From assembly GCF_002215495.1 (NCBI RefSeq), contig NZ_CP021378.1, forward strand, positions 766,417 through 830,416: DNA of 64,000 nt, in the 5' to 3' direction. Shown piece after piece: positions 1 through 8,042 of the stretch. Origin of the DNA: Porphyrobacter sp. CACIAM 03H1 (GTDB lineage: Bacteria > Pseudomonadota > Alphaproteobacteria > Sphingomonadales > Sphingomonadaceae). Within the stretch, counting starts at the first letter, position 1, and each line of letters starts with the position of its first letter. Below the pieces are notes generated by a model. It did no database searches, was not told the DNA's origin, and was given only the letters and a program-made list of their open reading frames with translations. Both the position numbers and the translations under genes were made by a program.

Positions 1-1
1 A

Positions 2-112
2 GACATCGCCGATGCCGTCGCCCGGCTCCAGCAATCGCTGACCGCGCTCGAGGCGAGCCAGGCCGCCTTCGCCAGGGTCAGCGCGCTGACCCTGTTCGAC
101 GCGCTGCGCTAA
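2..112 (+). CDS. flgL: Flagellar hook-associated protein 3, C-terminal end only
   Basis: Only the last 36 codons lie in the window; the gene begins upstream. The visible tail runs from DIADAVARLQQ to LTLFDALR and ends in TAA. It has the amphipathic helix and short hydrophobic ending (F-x-x-V-S-x-L-x-L-F) typical of FlgL, the hook-filament junction protein. A flagellin would also end in a helical D0 segment, but flagellins normally end in LLR or LLG after a Q/N-rich stretch, as the flagellin at 5258-6082 does. motA follows after 18 bases, which fits a hook-junction to stator gene order. The identification rests on a short segment and on context. Confidence 0.72.
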   Translation, partial: DIADAVARLQQSLTALEASQAAFARVSALTLFDALR

Positions 113-130
113 GCCGGGGAGCAAGGGTCC

Positions 131-994
131 GTGTTCGTCGCCATCGGTATCGTCGTGCTGCTCGCCATGGTGTTCGGCGGGTTCATCCTCGCCGGAGGGG
201 CCATGGGGCCCGTTCTGGCCGCACTCCCGCTCGAATTCATGATGATCGGCGGGGCCGCCACCGGCGCGACCCTGATCGGCAACTCCATGCACGAGATCAA
301 GCTGCTCGGCGCAGGGCTGGGCAAGATCTTCAAGGGGCCGAAATACACCCACGAGGACCACATCGACGCAATCGCGCTGACATCGAAGCTGATGAAGCTG
401 CTGCGATCCGAAGGCGCGGTGGCGCTGGAAAGCCATGTCACCGAGCCGGGTTCCTCGACCATCTTCTCCGAATATCCGCGCCTCCAGGCCGATCCGGTGG
501 TGACCGCGATGATCTGCGATCCGCTGACGCTGATGGTGGTCTCCTCGGGCACGCTCGATACCCACGCTGTCGAGGACGTGATCGACAGTGCGATCAAGAC
601 CCAGCTCCACGAGATGGACGAGCCGCAGCACATGATCCAGTCGCTCGCCGACGCGCTGCCCGCGCTGGGGATCGTGGCGGCGGTGCTCGGGATCATCAAG
701 ACGATGGGCGCCATCAGCGAGCCGCCCGAGATCCTCGGCAAGATGATCGGCTCGGCGCTGGTGGGGACGTTCCTCGGGGTGCTGCTCGCCTATGGCTTCG
801 CCGGGCCGCTCGGCGCGCGGCTCAAGCAGATCAACACCCACGACAGCCAGATCTTCTATTCGATCAAGCAGGTCATCATCGCGAGCCTGCACGGCTATCC
901 GCAGCCGCTGGTGCTCGAGGCCGCGCGCTCGGGCCTGCCGCCGGCGCACCGCCCCAAGCTGACCGACCTGCTCGACATGATGCGGGGGCGCTGA
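131..994 (+). CDS. motA: Flagellar motor stator protein MotA
   Basis: Inner-membrane stator subunit. Together with MotB it conducts ions and pushes on FliG to turn the rotor. The 287-residue product has the MotA/ExbB layout: two N-terminal membrane helices (about residues 1-50), a large cytoplasmic loop, then two helices around residues 170-225. The segment ALGIVAAVLGIIKTMG is the conserved third-helix motif. The start is a GTG preceded by a purine-rich GGGGAGCAAGGG. The stop is separated from the GTG of motB by one base, so the two are translationally coupled. MotB at 996 and flgL upstream support the assignment. Confidence 0.95.
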   Translation: MFVAIGIVVLLAMVFGGFILAGGAMGPVLAALPLEFMMIGGAATGATLIGNSMHEIKLLGAGLGKIFKGPKYTHEDHIDAIALTSKLMKLLRSEGAVALESHVTEPGSSTIFSEYPRLQADPVVTAMICDPLTLMVVSSGTLDTHAVEDVIDSAIKTQLHEMDEPQHMIQSLADALPALGIVAAVLGIIKTMGAISEPPEILGKMIGSALVGTFLGVLLAYGFAGPLGARLKQINTHDSQIFYSIKQVIIASLHGYPQPLVLEAARSGLPPAHRPKLTDLLDMMRGR

Positions 995-995
995 G

Positions 996-1901
996 GTGGC
1001 CGAAGCCGACGTCAAGCTTGCTCCGATCATCGTCAAGAAGGTCACCATCGTCGAAGGCGGCCATCACGGCGGGGCGTGGAAGGTCGCCTATGCCGACTTC
1101 GTGACCGCGATGATGGCGTTCTTCCTGCTGCTCTGGCTGCTCGGTGCGACCGAGGAGAAGCAGCGCAAGGGCATCGCCGATTACTTCACGCCCACGCTGG
1201 TCAAGCTGCGACAGGAAAGCGCCGGCTCGGACGGCCTGCTGGGCGGCTCTTCGCTAACCGATCCGGATAATTATCCCAATCAGCAGGGCCAGACCGGCAC
1301 GCGGTCGATAACCATCCCCCGCGGCGTGACCGGCGGGCCGAGCGAGGCCGGCGGGCGCGGCGAGATGGAAGCGAAGAAGCTCAAGGAGCTTCAGGACAAG
1401 ATCGACCGCAAGCTCGTCCAGCGCCGCCAGTTGAAGCATCTCGCGCGGCAGGTCAGGGTGATGCGCGCGCCCGAGGGGATCCGCATCGACCTGATGGACA
1501 ATGCCGATTTCTCGATGTTCGAACTGGGCACGACGATCCTGACCAAGGAGGCGCGCGGGCTGCTCGAGGTGATGGCAGAGACCCTGGCCGAGGAATCCGC
1601 CCCGCTGATCATCCGCGGCCACACCGATTCGCTGCCGTGGCGCGGCGGGGTGACGACCAACAACTGGCCGCTCTCCACCGGCCGCGCCGAGGCGACGCGC
1701 CAGGCGCTGGTGCTGGGCGGGGTGCCGCAGAACCGCTTCGCCCGGATCGAGGGCGTCGCCGAGACCGAGCCGCTGGTGGCCGACAACCCCGCCGACCCGC
1801 GCAACCGCCGCATCTCGCTGCTGCTGCTCGAGGGGCGGGGGGCGGCAGCAGGGCGAAGCCCGCCGCCGAGCCCCGGCACCCAGGCCCGGCCGCCGCGCTG
1901 A
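996..1901 (+). CDS. motB: Flagellar motor stator protein MotB
   Basis: Stator subunit that anchors MotA to peptidoglycan. The single membrane helix (about residues 27-50) contains WKVAYADF, with Asp34 in the position of the ion-binding aspartate. A plug/linker region rich in Gly follows. The C-terminal OmpA-like domain (about residues 155-280) includes IIRGHTDSLPW and DPRNRRISLLLL, the peptidoglycan-binding signature. The 301-residue length is normal. The start is a GTG overlapping the end of motA by spacing of one base. The last roughly 20 residues are Pro/Arg-rich and not conserved in the family. Confidence 0.95.
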   Translation: MAEADVKLAPIIVKKVTIVEGGHHGGAWKVAYADFVTAMMAFFLLLWLLGATEEKQRKGIADYFTPTLVKLRQESAGSDGLLGGSSLTDPDNYPNQQGQTGTRSITIPRGVTGGPSEAGGRGEMEAKKLKELQDKIDRKLVQRRQLKHLARQVRVMRAPEGIRIDLMDNADFSMFELGTTILTKEARGLLEVMAETLAEESAPLIIRGHTDSLPWRGGVTTNNWPLSTGRAEATRQALVLGGVPQNRFARIEGVAETEPLVADNPADPRNRRISLLLLEGRGAAAGRSPPPSPGTQARPPR

Positions 1902-1909
1902 CGGCGGCC
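1888..1909. terminator. Stem-loop between convergent motB and curlin-repeat gene
   Basis: A perfect 8-bp stem (GGCCGCCG / CGGCGGCC, loop CGCTGA) spans the motB stop codon. The downstream minus-strand gene ends only 27 bases further on. No T-run follows, so it would be a weak or Rho-assisted terminator. In GC-rich DNA such stems also arise by chance. Confidence 0.35.
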
Positions 1910-1928
1910 CGGCTGCGGGGCGTTGCGA

Positions 1929-3602
1929 TCAGCTGCCCTGCGTGACGGTGGCGCTGTGACCGGCACCCGATTGGGTGATGGTGGACAGGTTGGCGTTGGA
2001 GTTCTGGATCACGGTGGCGGTGTGGCCGCTGCCGCTTTGCAGGACGGTGGACAGGTTGTCCTCGCCCAGCTGATCGACGCTGGCGGTCTGACCGGTCCCG
2101 GTCTGATCGACCATCGAGGTGTTGTCCGCGCCGTTCTGGAGCACGTCGGCATTGAGCAGCACCGTCCCGCCCGCGCCGGTCTGGAGCACGGTGCTGGTGT
2201 TGCTGCCCGTACCGCCTTGCGTCACGTTGGCGGCGAGGCTGTCGCCCTGCTGATCGATAAGCGCGCGGTTGCTGCCCGAAAGCTGGGTGATGGTCGCATC
2301 GTTGTCGCGGCCGGCGTCACCGCCCTGGGTGATCTGCGCGCCGAACAGGAAACCGCCCGACCCGACGTTGTCGTCGCCGACCTGGGAGATCGTGGCCCGC
2401 TGGAATTCGCCGCGCTGGATGGTGTTGGCGGTGTTGCCGCTGCCCGACTGGGTGATGCTGGCGACCTGATCGGCTCCGAATCCGGTGTCGGTAACCCCGG
2501 CGAACCCGGGCAGCCGATTGCGGCCCTGATCGATGGTGGCTTCGTTGTCGCTGCCGGGCTGGGTGATCGTCGCGCTCTGGCGCTCGCCGCCCTGAGCGAT
2601 GTCGGCGGTGTTGTCGTTGCCGTCCTGCACGATGAAGGCGTCATGGTCGCGGCCCTGCCCGTCGCCCTGTGCGACATCGGCGCTGTTGCCGTCACCGCCC
2701 TGGCGCACGTCGGCGAGCTGGTTGAAGCCGCGCTGGTTGACCGTCGCATCGTTGTCGGTGCCGTCCTGTCGGACCTGCGCATCATGATCGGTGGAGCTAT
2801 TGGCGCCCTGATTGATCGAGGCGGTGTTGAGGTCGCCGCCCTTCTGCTCGACAAAGGCCGTGTGAAGCCCGCCGGCCTGGCGGATGGTGGCGGTGTTCTC
2901 GTTGCTGAGCTGGATCACGCCCGCCGATGCCGTGGTACCCACGCCGTTGCCGGCACCGCCCTGAACGATGTCGGACAGGTTTTCGTCGCCCTCCTGCAGC
3001 ACGTTCAGCGTATTGGCGCCCACGCCCTCCTGGGTCGCCAGCGAGGTGTTTTCGTTGCCGTTCTGGGTCACGATCGCCTCGTTGAGCCCGCTCGTCTGGG
3101 TCATGGTCGAGGTATTGCCGTCACCCCCCTGCGCGATCCTCGCGGTGTTGATGTTGCCCACCTGGACCACGTCGGATTCATTGTCCGAACCGGTCTGGGT
3201 GACGCTGGCGAGATCGAGATCGCCGCTTTGCGAAACATCGGAATCGTTGCTGTCGTTCGCCTGGACGACGGTGGTGGTCGAGAAGTCGTTGGTCTGCGAC
3301 ACCACCGAAACGTTCTCGCTGCCGCTCTGGGTCACGGTCGCGGTGTTGTTGTCGTCGGAGCTGCCGACGCCGTTGTCCTGGGTGATGGTCGACCTGTTGA
3401 GGCTCCCCGACTGGTTGAGCGTCGCCCGATTCAGATTGCCGCCCTGCGTCACGGTCGAGGTGCCGTCGCTGCCCGACTGCGTCACGGTGATCGCACCGTT
3501 CGTCCCGGTCTGGGTCGCAGTGGACTGGTTGCTTTGTGCCAGAGCAGGCGCAGCAACGGCCATTGCCAGCGCCGAAGCGCCGAGCATCACTTGAACTTTC
3601 AT
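1929..3602 (-). CDS. Secreted curlin-repeat protein, candidate amyloid adhesin
   Basis: A 557-residue protein with a Sec signal peptide (MKVQVMLGASALAMAVAAPALAQ, cleavage near residue 23). The rest is about 44 tandem units, counted by eye, ending in the form [AS]-x-[VI]-x-Q-x-G-x-x-N. This is the spacing and Gln/Asn pattern of the curlin (CsgA) repeat; E. coli CsgA has about ten such half-units. No other domain is visible. I chose ATG 3602 because it begins the signal peptide and has a GGGGG purine run 9 bases upstream; an upstream in-frame start at 3692 would bury the signal. No csgB, csgE, csgF or csgG homologue lies in the window. Function as an extracellular fibre is inferred from the repeat family. 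Confidence 0.85.
   Translation of the reverse strand: MKVQVMLGASALAMAVAAPALAQSNQSTATQTGTNGAITVTQSGSDGTSTVTQGGNLNRATLNQSGSLNRSTITQDNGVGSSDDNNTATVTQSGSENVSVVSQTNDFSTTTVVQANDSNDSDVSQSGDLDLASVTQTGSDNESDVVQVGNINTARIAQGGDGNTSTMTQTSGLNEAIVTQNGNENTSLATQEGVGANTLNVLQEGDENLSDIVQGGAGNGVGTTASAGVIQLSNENTATIRQAGGLHTAFVEQKGGDLNTASINQGANSSTDHDAQVRQDGTDNDATVNQRGFNQLADVRQGGDGNSADVAQGDGQGRDHDAFIVQDGNDNTADIAQGGERQSATITQPGSDNEATIDQGRNRLPGFAGVTDTGFGADQVASITQSGSGNTANTIQRGEFQRATISQVGDDNVGSGGFLFGAQITQGGDAGRDNDATITQLSGSNRALIDQQGDSLAANVTQGGTGSNTSTVLQTGAGGTVLLNADVLQNGADNTSMVDQTGTGQTASVDQLGEDNLSTVLQSGSGHTATVIQNSNANLSTITQSGAGHSATVTQGS
1932..3533 (-). repeat. Coding tandem array of curlin-type half repeats
   Basis: The mature part of the curlin-repeat gene is built from roughly 44 imperfect units of about 33-36 bases. 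Each encodes a beta-strand followed by Gln-x-Gly-x-x-Asn. The units differ at the nucleotide level, so the array is old rather than a recent slippage product. A few units carry insertions, for example around residues 75-80 and 360-380. Confidence 0.75.
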
Positions 3603-3636
3603 TTCAATTCCCCCCCATCGCGCCCAGGGAGCCGGA

Positions 3637-3650
3637 ATTTGCGCGCAAAT
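3637..3650. promoter_or_regulatory. 14-bp perfect palindrome upstream of curlin-repeat gene
   Basis: ATTTGCGCGCAAAT is a perfect palindrome 35-48 bases upstream of the curlin-repeat start codon, in the untranslated leader or promoter. Symmetry of this length suits a dimeric repressor or activator. No regulator is known from this window, so the role as an operator is an inference. Confidence 0.35.
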
Positions 3651-3724
3651 CGACGCGCTGGCCGCCCCCCGCAGCCCGTGTTGTTCAACCAAAACCCTGT
3701 AGCGACTCGTATTTTTGCGTACAG

Positions 3725-3750
3725 TTTACGGTTTGTTAACTCGCCGTAAA
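3725..3750. promoter_or_regulatory. TTTACGG-N12-CCGTAAA inverted repeat
   Basis: Two perfect 7-bp arms are separated by 12 AT-rich bases that include GTTAAC. The element lies about 120-150 bases upstream of the curlin-repeat ATG and 80 bases downstream of the antiporter stop, in the most AT-rich part of this intergenic stretch. Position and geometry suit an activator-binding site for the curlin-repeat gene; this is inferred. Confidence 0.35.
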
Positions 3751-3829
3751 GCTTGAATCGGCGCGCTGCTCGTTCCGGGCTCTCGTGGTCTATCGGCGCG
3801 GTGGGCATTGGAGCCGCCGCGCTGACCGG

Positions 3830-5065
3830 TCAGCCAGGCGCGCGCGCGGCCTGCTCCACCGCGATGCCCGCCGTCAGGCCGTGGAGCACCGTCGACAGGA
3901 CGATGGTGAAGGCAATGATCGCCCATAGCTCGCCCTCGTTGACCAGTTCGACATGGTGGCCGGCATAGGCGAGGTAGTAGATCGAACCGATCCCGCGCAC
4001 GCCGTAGAATGCGATCACCGCACGCGGGCGACCGGAAACGCCTGTCCCCGCCAGCGCCAGCCACGCCGTGGCCGGGCGGATCACGAAGATCAGCGACAGG
4101 CCGATGATCGCCTCCGGCCATCCCAGATAGGGCCATAAGGTCGGCAGCGCCGCCCCGAGCGCGACGAGGATGATGGCCGTCAGCGTGTGCTCGAGCGATT
4201 CGGAGAAATCGTGCAGCCTTGCGTGGAACTCGTGCTCGCTCTCCTGCCGGCGCAGCACCAGGCCGGCGACGAAGGCGGCGATGAAGCCGTAACCTTCGGC
4301 CAGCTCCGTCATTCCGTAAGCGAGGATCACGCCCGCGAAGGCGACGACGCCGGCCTGTGTCGTGCACAGGGCGTTGGCACGCGGCCAGGCGAACAGCAGC
4401 TTCCCGAGCAGCCAGCCGATCGTCGCGCCCCCGAGAGCGCCCACGATCACGCGGTATACGAGATCGCGCGCCACCCATTCGCCCATCAGCCCCGCCGTGA
4501 CCGCCCCGGTGGTGGCGATCAGCACCCCGAGATGCACGAAGGGGAAGGCGAGACCGTCGTTCAGGCCCGCTTCGGTGGTGAGGGTCAGGCGCACGGTGTT
4601 CTCCCCGCCCTCGTTCGGCCGGCCGACCTGCACGTCCCCGGCCAGCACCGGATCGGTCGGAGACAGCACCGCGCCGAGCAGCAGCGCGCCCGCCAGCGTC
4701 ATCCCCCCCGCCTGCCAGCCGACCAGCGCCAGCGCCGCTATGGTCAGCGGCATGGCGATGGCGAGCAACCGGAAGGTCGGCTTCAGGAGGTCGCGCCCGG
4801 TCAGCCGGTCGATCCTGAGGCCGGTGCCGAACAGGCCGATGATCACGCACAGCTCGGCCGAGACTTCCCAGATGCGCGGCGCGCCCAGCGGATCGATGGC
4901 CGTGGGCATGCCGGGGATCAACGAGAAGACGGCGTATCCGGTCAGCACCAGCAGCGCCGAGGCCGCCGGTTCGCGGCCCGATATGAAGCGTGGCCACCAG
5001 TAGGACACGATGATTGCAAGGCCCGAGGCGGCCAGAAGGACGTGGTACGAACTGAATCCGAACAT
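3830..5065 (-). CDS. Cation:proton antiporter, CPA1/NhaP type
   Basis: Integral inner-membrane protein of 411 residues with roughly 11-12 hydrophobic helices. It exchanges Na+ or K+ for H+. The segment around EAGLNDGLAFP matches the conserved (E/S)xGLNDG ion-binding motif of CPA1 antiporters. LGAVLSPTDPVLAGD matches the preceding TDP helix, and GVRGIGSIYYLAYA matches the late helix. The start at 5065 (MFGFSSYHVLL) places a membrane helix immediately after the initiator; the longer in-frame ORF to 5179 adds an Arg-rich, non-membrane leader. It lies between the curlin-repeat gene and flagellin on the same strand. A link to a sodium-driven motor is possible but not shown. Confidence 0.88.
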   Translation of the reverse strand: MFGFSSYHVLLAASGLAIIVSYWWPRFISGREPAASALLVLTGYAVFSLIPGMPTAIDPLGAPRIWEVSAELCVIIGLFGTGLRIDRLTGRDLLKPTFRLLAIAMPLTIAALALVGWQAGGMTLAGALLLGAVLSPTDPVLAGDVQVGRPNEGGENTVRLTLTTEAGLNDGLAFPFVHLGVLIATTGAVTAGLMGEWVARDLVYRVIVGALGGATIGWLLGKLLFAWPRANALCTTQAGVVAFAGVILAYGMTELAEGYGFIAAFVAGLVLRRQESEHEFHARLHDFSESLEHTLTAIILVALGAALPTLWPYLGWPEAIIGLSLIFVIRPATAWLALAGTGVSGRPRAVIAFYGVRGIGSIYYLAYAGHHVELVNEGELWAIIAFTIVLSTVLHGLTAGIAVEQAARAPG

Positions 5066-5175
5066 GGGGTCTCGAATAGCGGCAATGGCGGCAGCCCGGT
5101 GCCGCCCCTGCCTGCTTAACCATTCCGGGGCCCGGTTTGGTCCATCGCCCCCGAACGCCGCACCGTGGGCGACGC

Positions 5176-5207
5176 ACAAAAAGGCCCGGAGCCTTGCGGC
5201 TCCGGGC
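5176..5207 (-). terminator. Rho-independent terminator of flagellin
   Basis: Read on the minus strand, a perfect 10-bp stem GCCCGGAGCC / GGCTCCGGGC with the loop GCAA is followed directly by CTTTTTGT. It begins about 50 bases after the flagellin stop codon. This is the clearest intrinsic terminator in the window and fits a strongly expressed single-gene transcript. Confidence 0.9.
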
Positions 5208-5257
5208 GCTCGTGGCCCGCCCCCAGGGGAGAGGGGCGGGGCGCGAGGATGGTCGGC

Positions 5258-6082
5258 TTAGCGCAGCAGCGACAGCACGTTCTGCTGCGACTGGTTGGCC
5301 TGGGCGAGCATCGCGGTCGAGGCCTGACCGAGGATCTGCGCCTTGGCGAGCGCGGTCGTTTCCGCCGAGTAGTCGGTGTCCATGATCCGCGAACGCGCAT
5401 CGGTGAGGTTGGTCGAGACGTTGGTGAGGTTGTTCACCGCCGACTGCAGGCGGTTCTGGAACGCACCGAGGTCGGCGCGGGCGGTGGTCACCGCACCGAT
5501 CGCATCGTCATAGTCGTCGAGCGAGGCACCCGCGACCGCCGCCGGAGTGGCGCCGAAGGTCACGACGCCGGCCAGATCGCCGCCGGCGACGTCGAGTTCG
5601 GGCAGGGTCAGGGTGATGGCGTCGACCGCTTCGGCACCGGCCTGGATGTCGATGTCGTTGGTCGCGGTCGAGAACAGGTTGATGCCGTTGAAGGTGGTGT
5701 TGGAGATCACCGAGTTGATCTGCGAGGCCAGCGCGTCACGCTCCGAATCGATGTTGGCGATGTCGGTGGTCGAATAGGTGCCGTTCGAGCGCTGCACGGT
5801 CAGTTCGCGCATCCGCTGGAGCATGTTGGTGACTTCGTCGAGCGCGCCTTCCGCGGTCTGCGCGAGGCTGATGCCGTCGTTGGCGTTGCGGATCCCCTGG
5901 GCCATACCGCGGATCTGCGAGGTGAAGGAGGCGGAAATCGCGAGACCCGCAGCGTCGTCGGCGGCGCTGTTGATGCGCTTGCCGCTCGACAGGCGCTCCA
6001 TCGAGGTGCCGAGCATCTTGCCCGCCGAAACGCTGGCGTTGGTGGCGCGCAGGGCCGAGATGTTGGTGTTCACTACGTTCAT
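5258..6082 (-). CDS. fliC: Flagellin
   Basis: Filament subunit exported through the flagellar type III apparatus. The 274-residue product begins [17 protein letters not shown] and contains [21 protein letters not shown], the D0/D1 N-terminal signature. It ends with the matching C-terminal D1/D0 helix ([18 protein letters not shown], then NVLSLLR). The variable D2/D3 middle is very short (about residues 140-190), so this is a minimal flagellin. A Shine-Dalgarno GGGAG lies about 10 bases before the ATG. It is transcribed away from the sigma-54-type activator gene and has its own strong terminator. The chaperone fliS and cap fliD lie about 15 kb away at the end of the fli series. Confidence 0.96.
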   Translation of the reverse strand: MNVVNTNISALRATNASVSAGKMLGTSMERLSSGKRINSAADDAAGLAISASFTSQIRGMAQGIRNANDGISLAQTAEGALDEVTNMLQRMRELTVQRSNGTYSTTDIANIDSERDALASQINSVISNTTFNGINLFSTATNDIDIQAGAEAVDAITLTLPELDVAGGDLAGVVTFGATPAAVAGASLDDYDDAIGAVTTARADLGAFQNRLQSAVNNLTNVSTNLTDARSRIMDTDYSAETTALAKAQILGQASTAMLAQANQSQQNVLSLLR

Positions 6083-6138
6083 TGTTCAAACTCCCGAATG
6101 GTCAGGCAGGACGAACAGGCCCGTCGCTGCTGGCCCTA

Positions 6139-6164
6139 AGAGCGGCCATGTGGCGGGATGTTTA
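6139..6164 (-). promoter_or_regulatory. Possible sigma-28-like promoter of flagellin
   Basis: Read on the minus strand, TAAA, 14 bases, then GCCGCTCT lies 57-82 bases upstream of the flagellin ATG. The enteric FliA consensus is TAAA-N15-GCCGATAA, so the first four bases of each half match but spacing is one short and the -10 half is imperfect. A long AT-rich tract (AAAAAATATAATAG in plus orientation) lies just upstream. Confidence 0.3.
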
Positions 6165-6253
6165 AGCCGAAAAAATATAATAGTGAAAACAACAGAATAG
6201 ATGAAAATCGGGCGATCGGCACCGTCGCGTCGCCGCCCCTGCCCGCGTGTTCG

Positions 6254-6271
6254 CCCCTAGGCGTCTAGGGG
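6254..6271. promoter_or_regulatory. CCCCTAG-GCGT-CTAGGGG inverted repeat
   Basis: A perfect 7-bp inverted repeat with a 4-base centre lies in the divergent region between flagellin and the sigma-54-type activator, 84-101 bases upstream of the activator ATG. It could be an enhancer or autoregulatory site for that activator. No T-run follows on either strand, so a terminator is less likely. Confidence 0.35.
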
Positions 6272-6279
6272 AAGCTACG

Positions 6280-6294
6280 GGGGCTTAAATTTGC
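6280..6294 (+). promoter_or_regulatory. Possible sigma-54 promoter of the activator gene
   Basis: GGG-GCTTAAATT-TGC has the GG and GC dinucleotides exactly 10 bases apart (GG at 6281-6282, GC at 6293-6294) and a TTTGC -12 half. The -24 half matches only GG of TGGCAC. It lies about 60 bases upstream of the activator start. Spacing is right but the -24 half is weak. Confidence 0.3.
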
Positions 6295-6323
6295 CTGCTG
6301 TGCAGCCTGTATGCGGCAGGGAC

Positions 6324-6337
6324 TTGCCACAAGGCAA
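6324..6337. promoter_or_regulatory. TTGCC-ACAA-GGCAA inverted repeat
   Basis: A perfect 5-bp inverted repeat lies 18-31 bases before the activator start codon, downstream of the possible -12 element. It could be an operator or a leader hairpin; nothing else identifies it. Confidence 0.22.
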
Positions 6338-6354
6338 CACGAGCAGGGGCAAGC

Positions 6355-7676
<1,322 letters not shown>

Positions 7677-7680
<4 letters not shown>

Positions 7681-8039
7681 GCGCGGTGAGGACAGGCTTC
7701 GGCATCGAGGACGTGATGGCGCTGCGCAGCCAGGTGCTCGCCCGCAGTGCCGCCCTGCGCGCCGTGCGCGCGGCGAGCGAGACGGGCGGCGCGCCTCAGG
7801 CGACCGGCCGGGCGCCCGGCGCGGGCTTTGCCGACACGCTCAACACGGCCCTCAAACAGGTCAGCGCGGTGCAGGAGCATTCGAGCGCGATGCAGGTCGC
7901 CTACGAGCGCGGCCAAGTGACCGACATCGCCCAGGTGATGCTGGCGCGGCAGGAGGCGGGGGTCGCCTTCGAGGCCACCCTGCAGGTGAGGAACAAGCTC
8001 CTCAACGCCTATCAAGACATCATGCGGATGGGGGGCTGA
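7677..8039 (+). CDS. fliE: Flagellar MS-ring/rod junction protein FliE
   Basis: Small basal-body protein that joins the MS ring to the proximal rod and opens the export gate. The 120 residues end in the conserved C-terminal helices: FADTLNTALKQVSAVQ, then VTDIAQVMLARQEAGVAFEA and the LQVRNKLLNAYQDIMRM ending. It starts with an ATG overlapping the activator stop (ATGA), preceded by GCAGGAGGTG. The next gene, fliF, follows after 3 bases. Confidence 0.95.
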
Positions 8040-8042
8040 TAG

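Noticed and set aside
1932..3533. Regularly spaced short repeats that could resemble a CRISPR array
   Set aside because: The repeats are coding, imperfect, without conserved spacers between identical repeats, and translate into curlin-type units.
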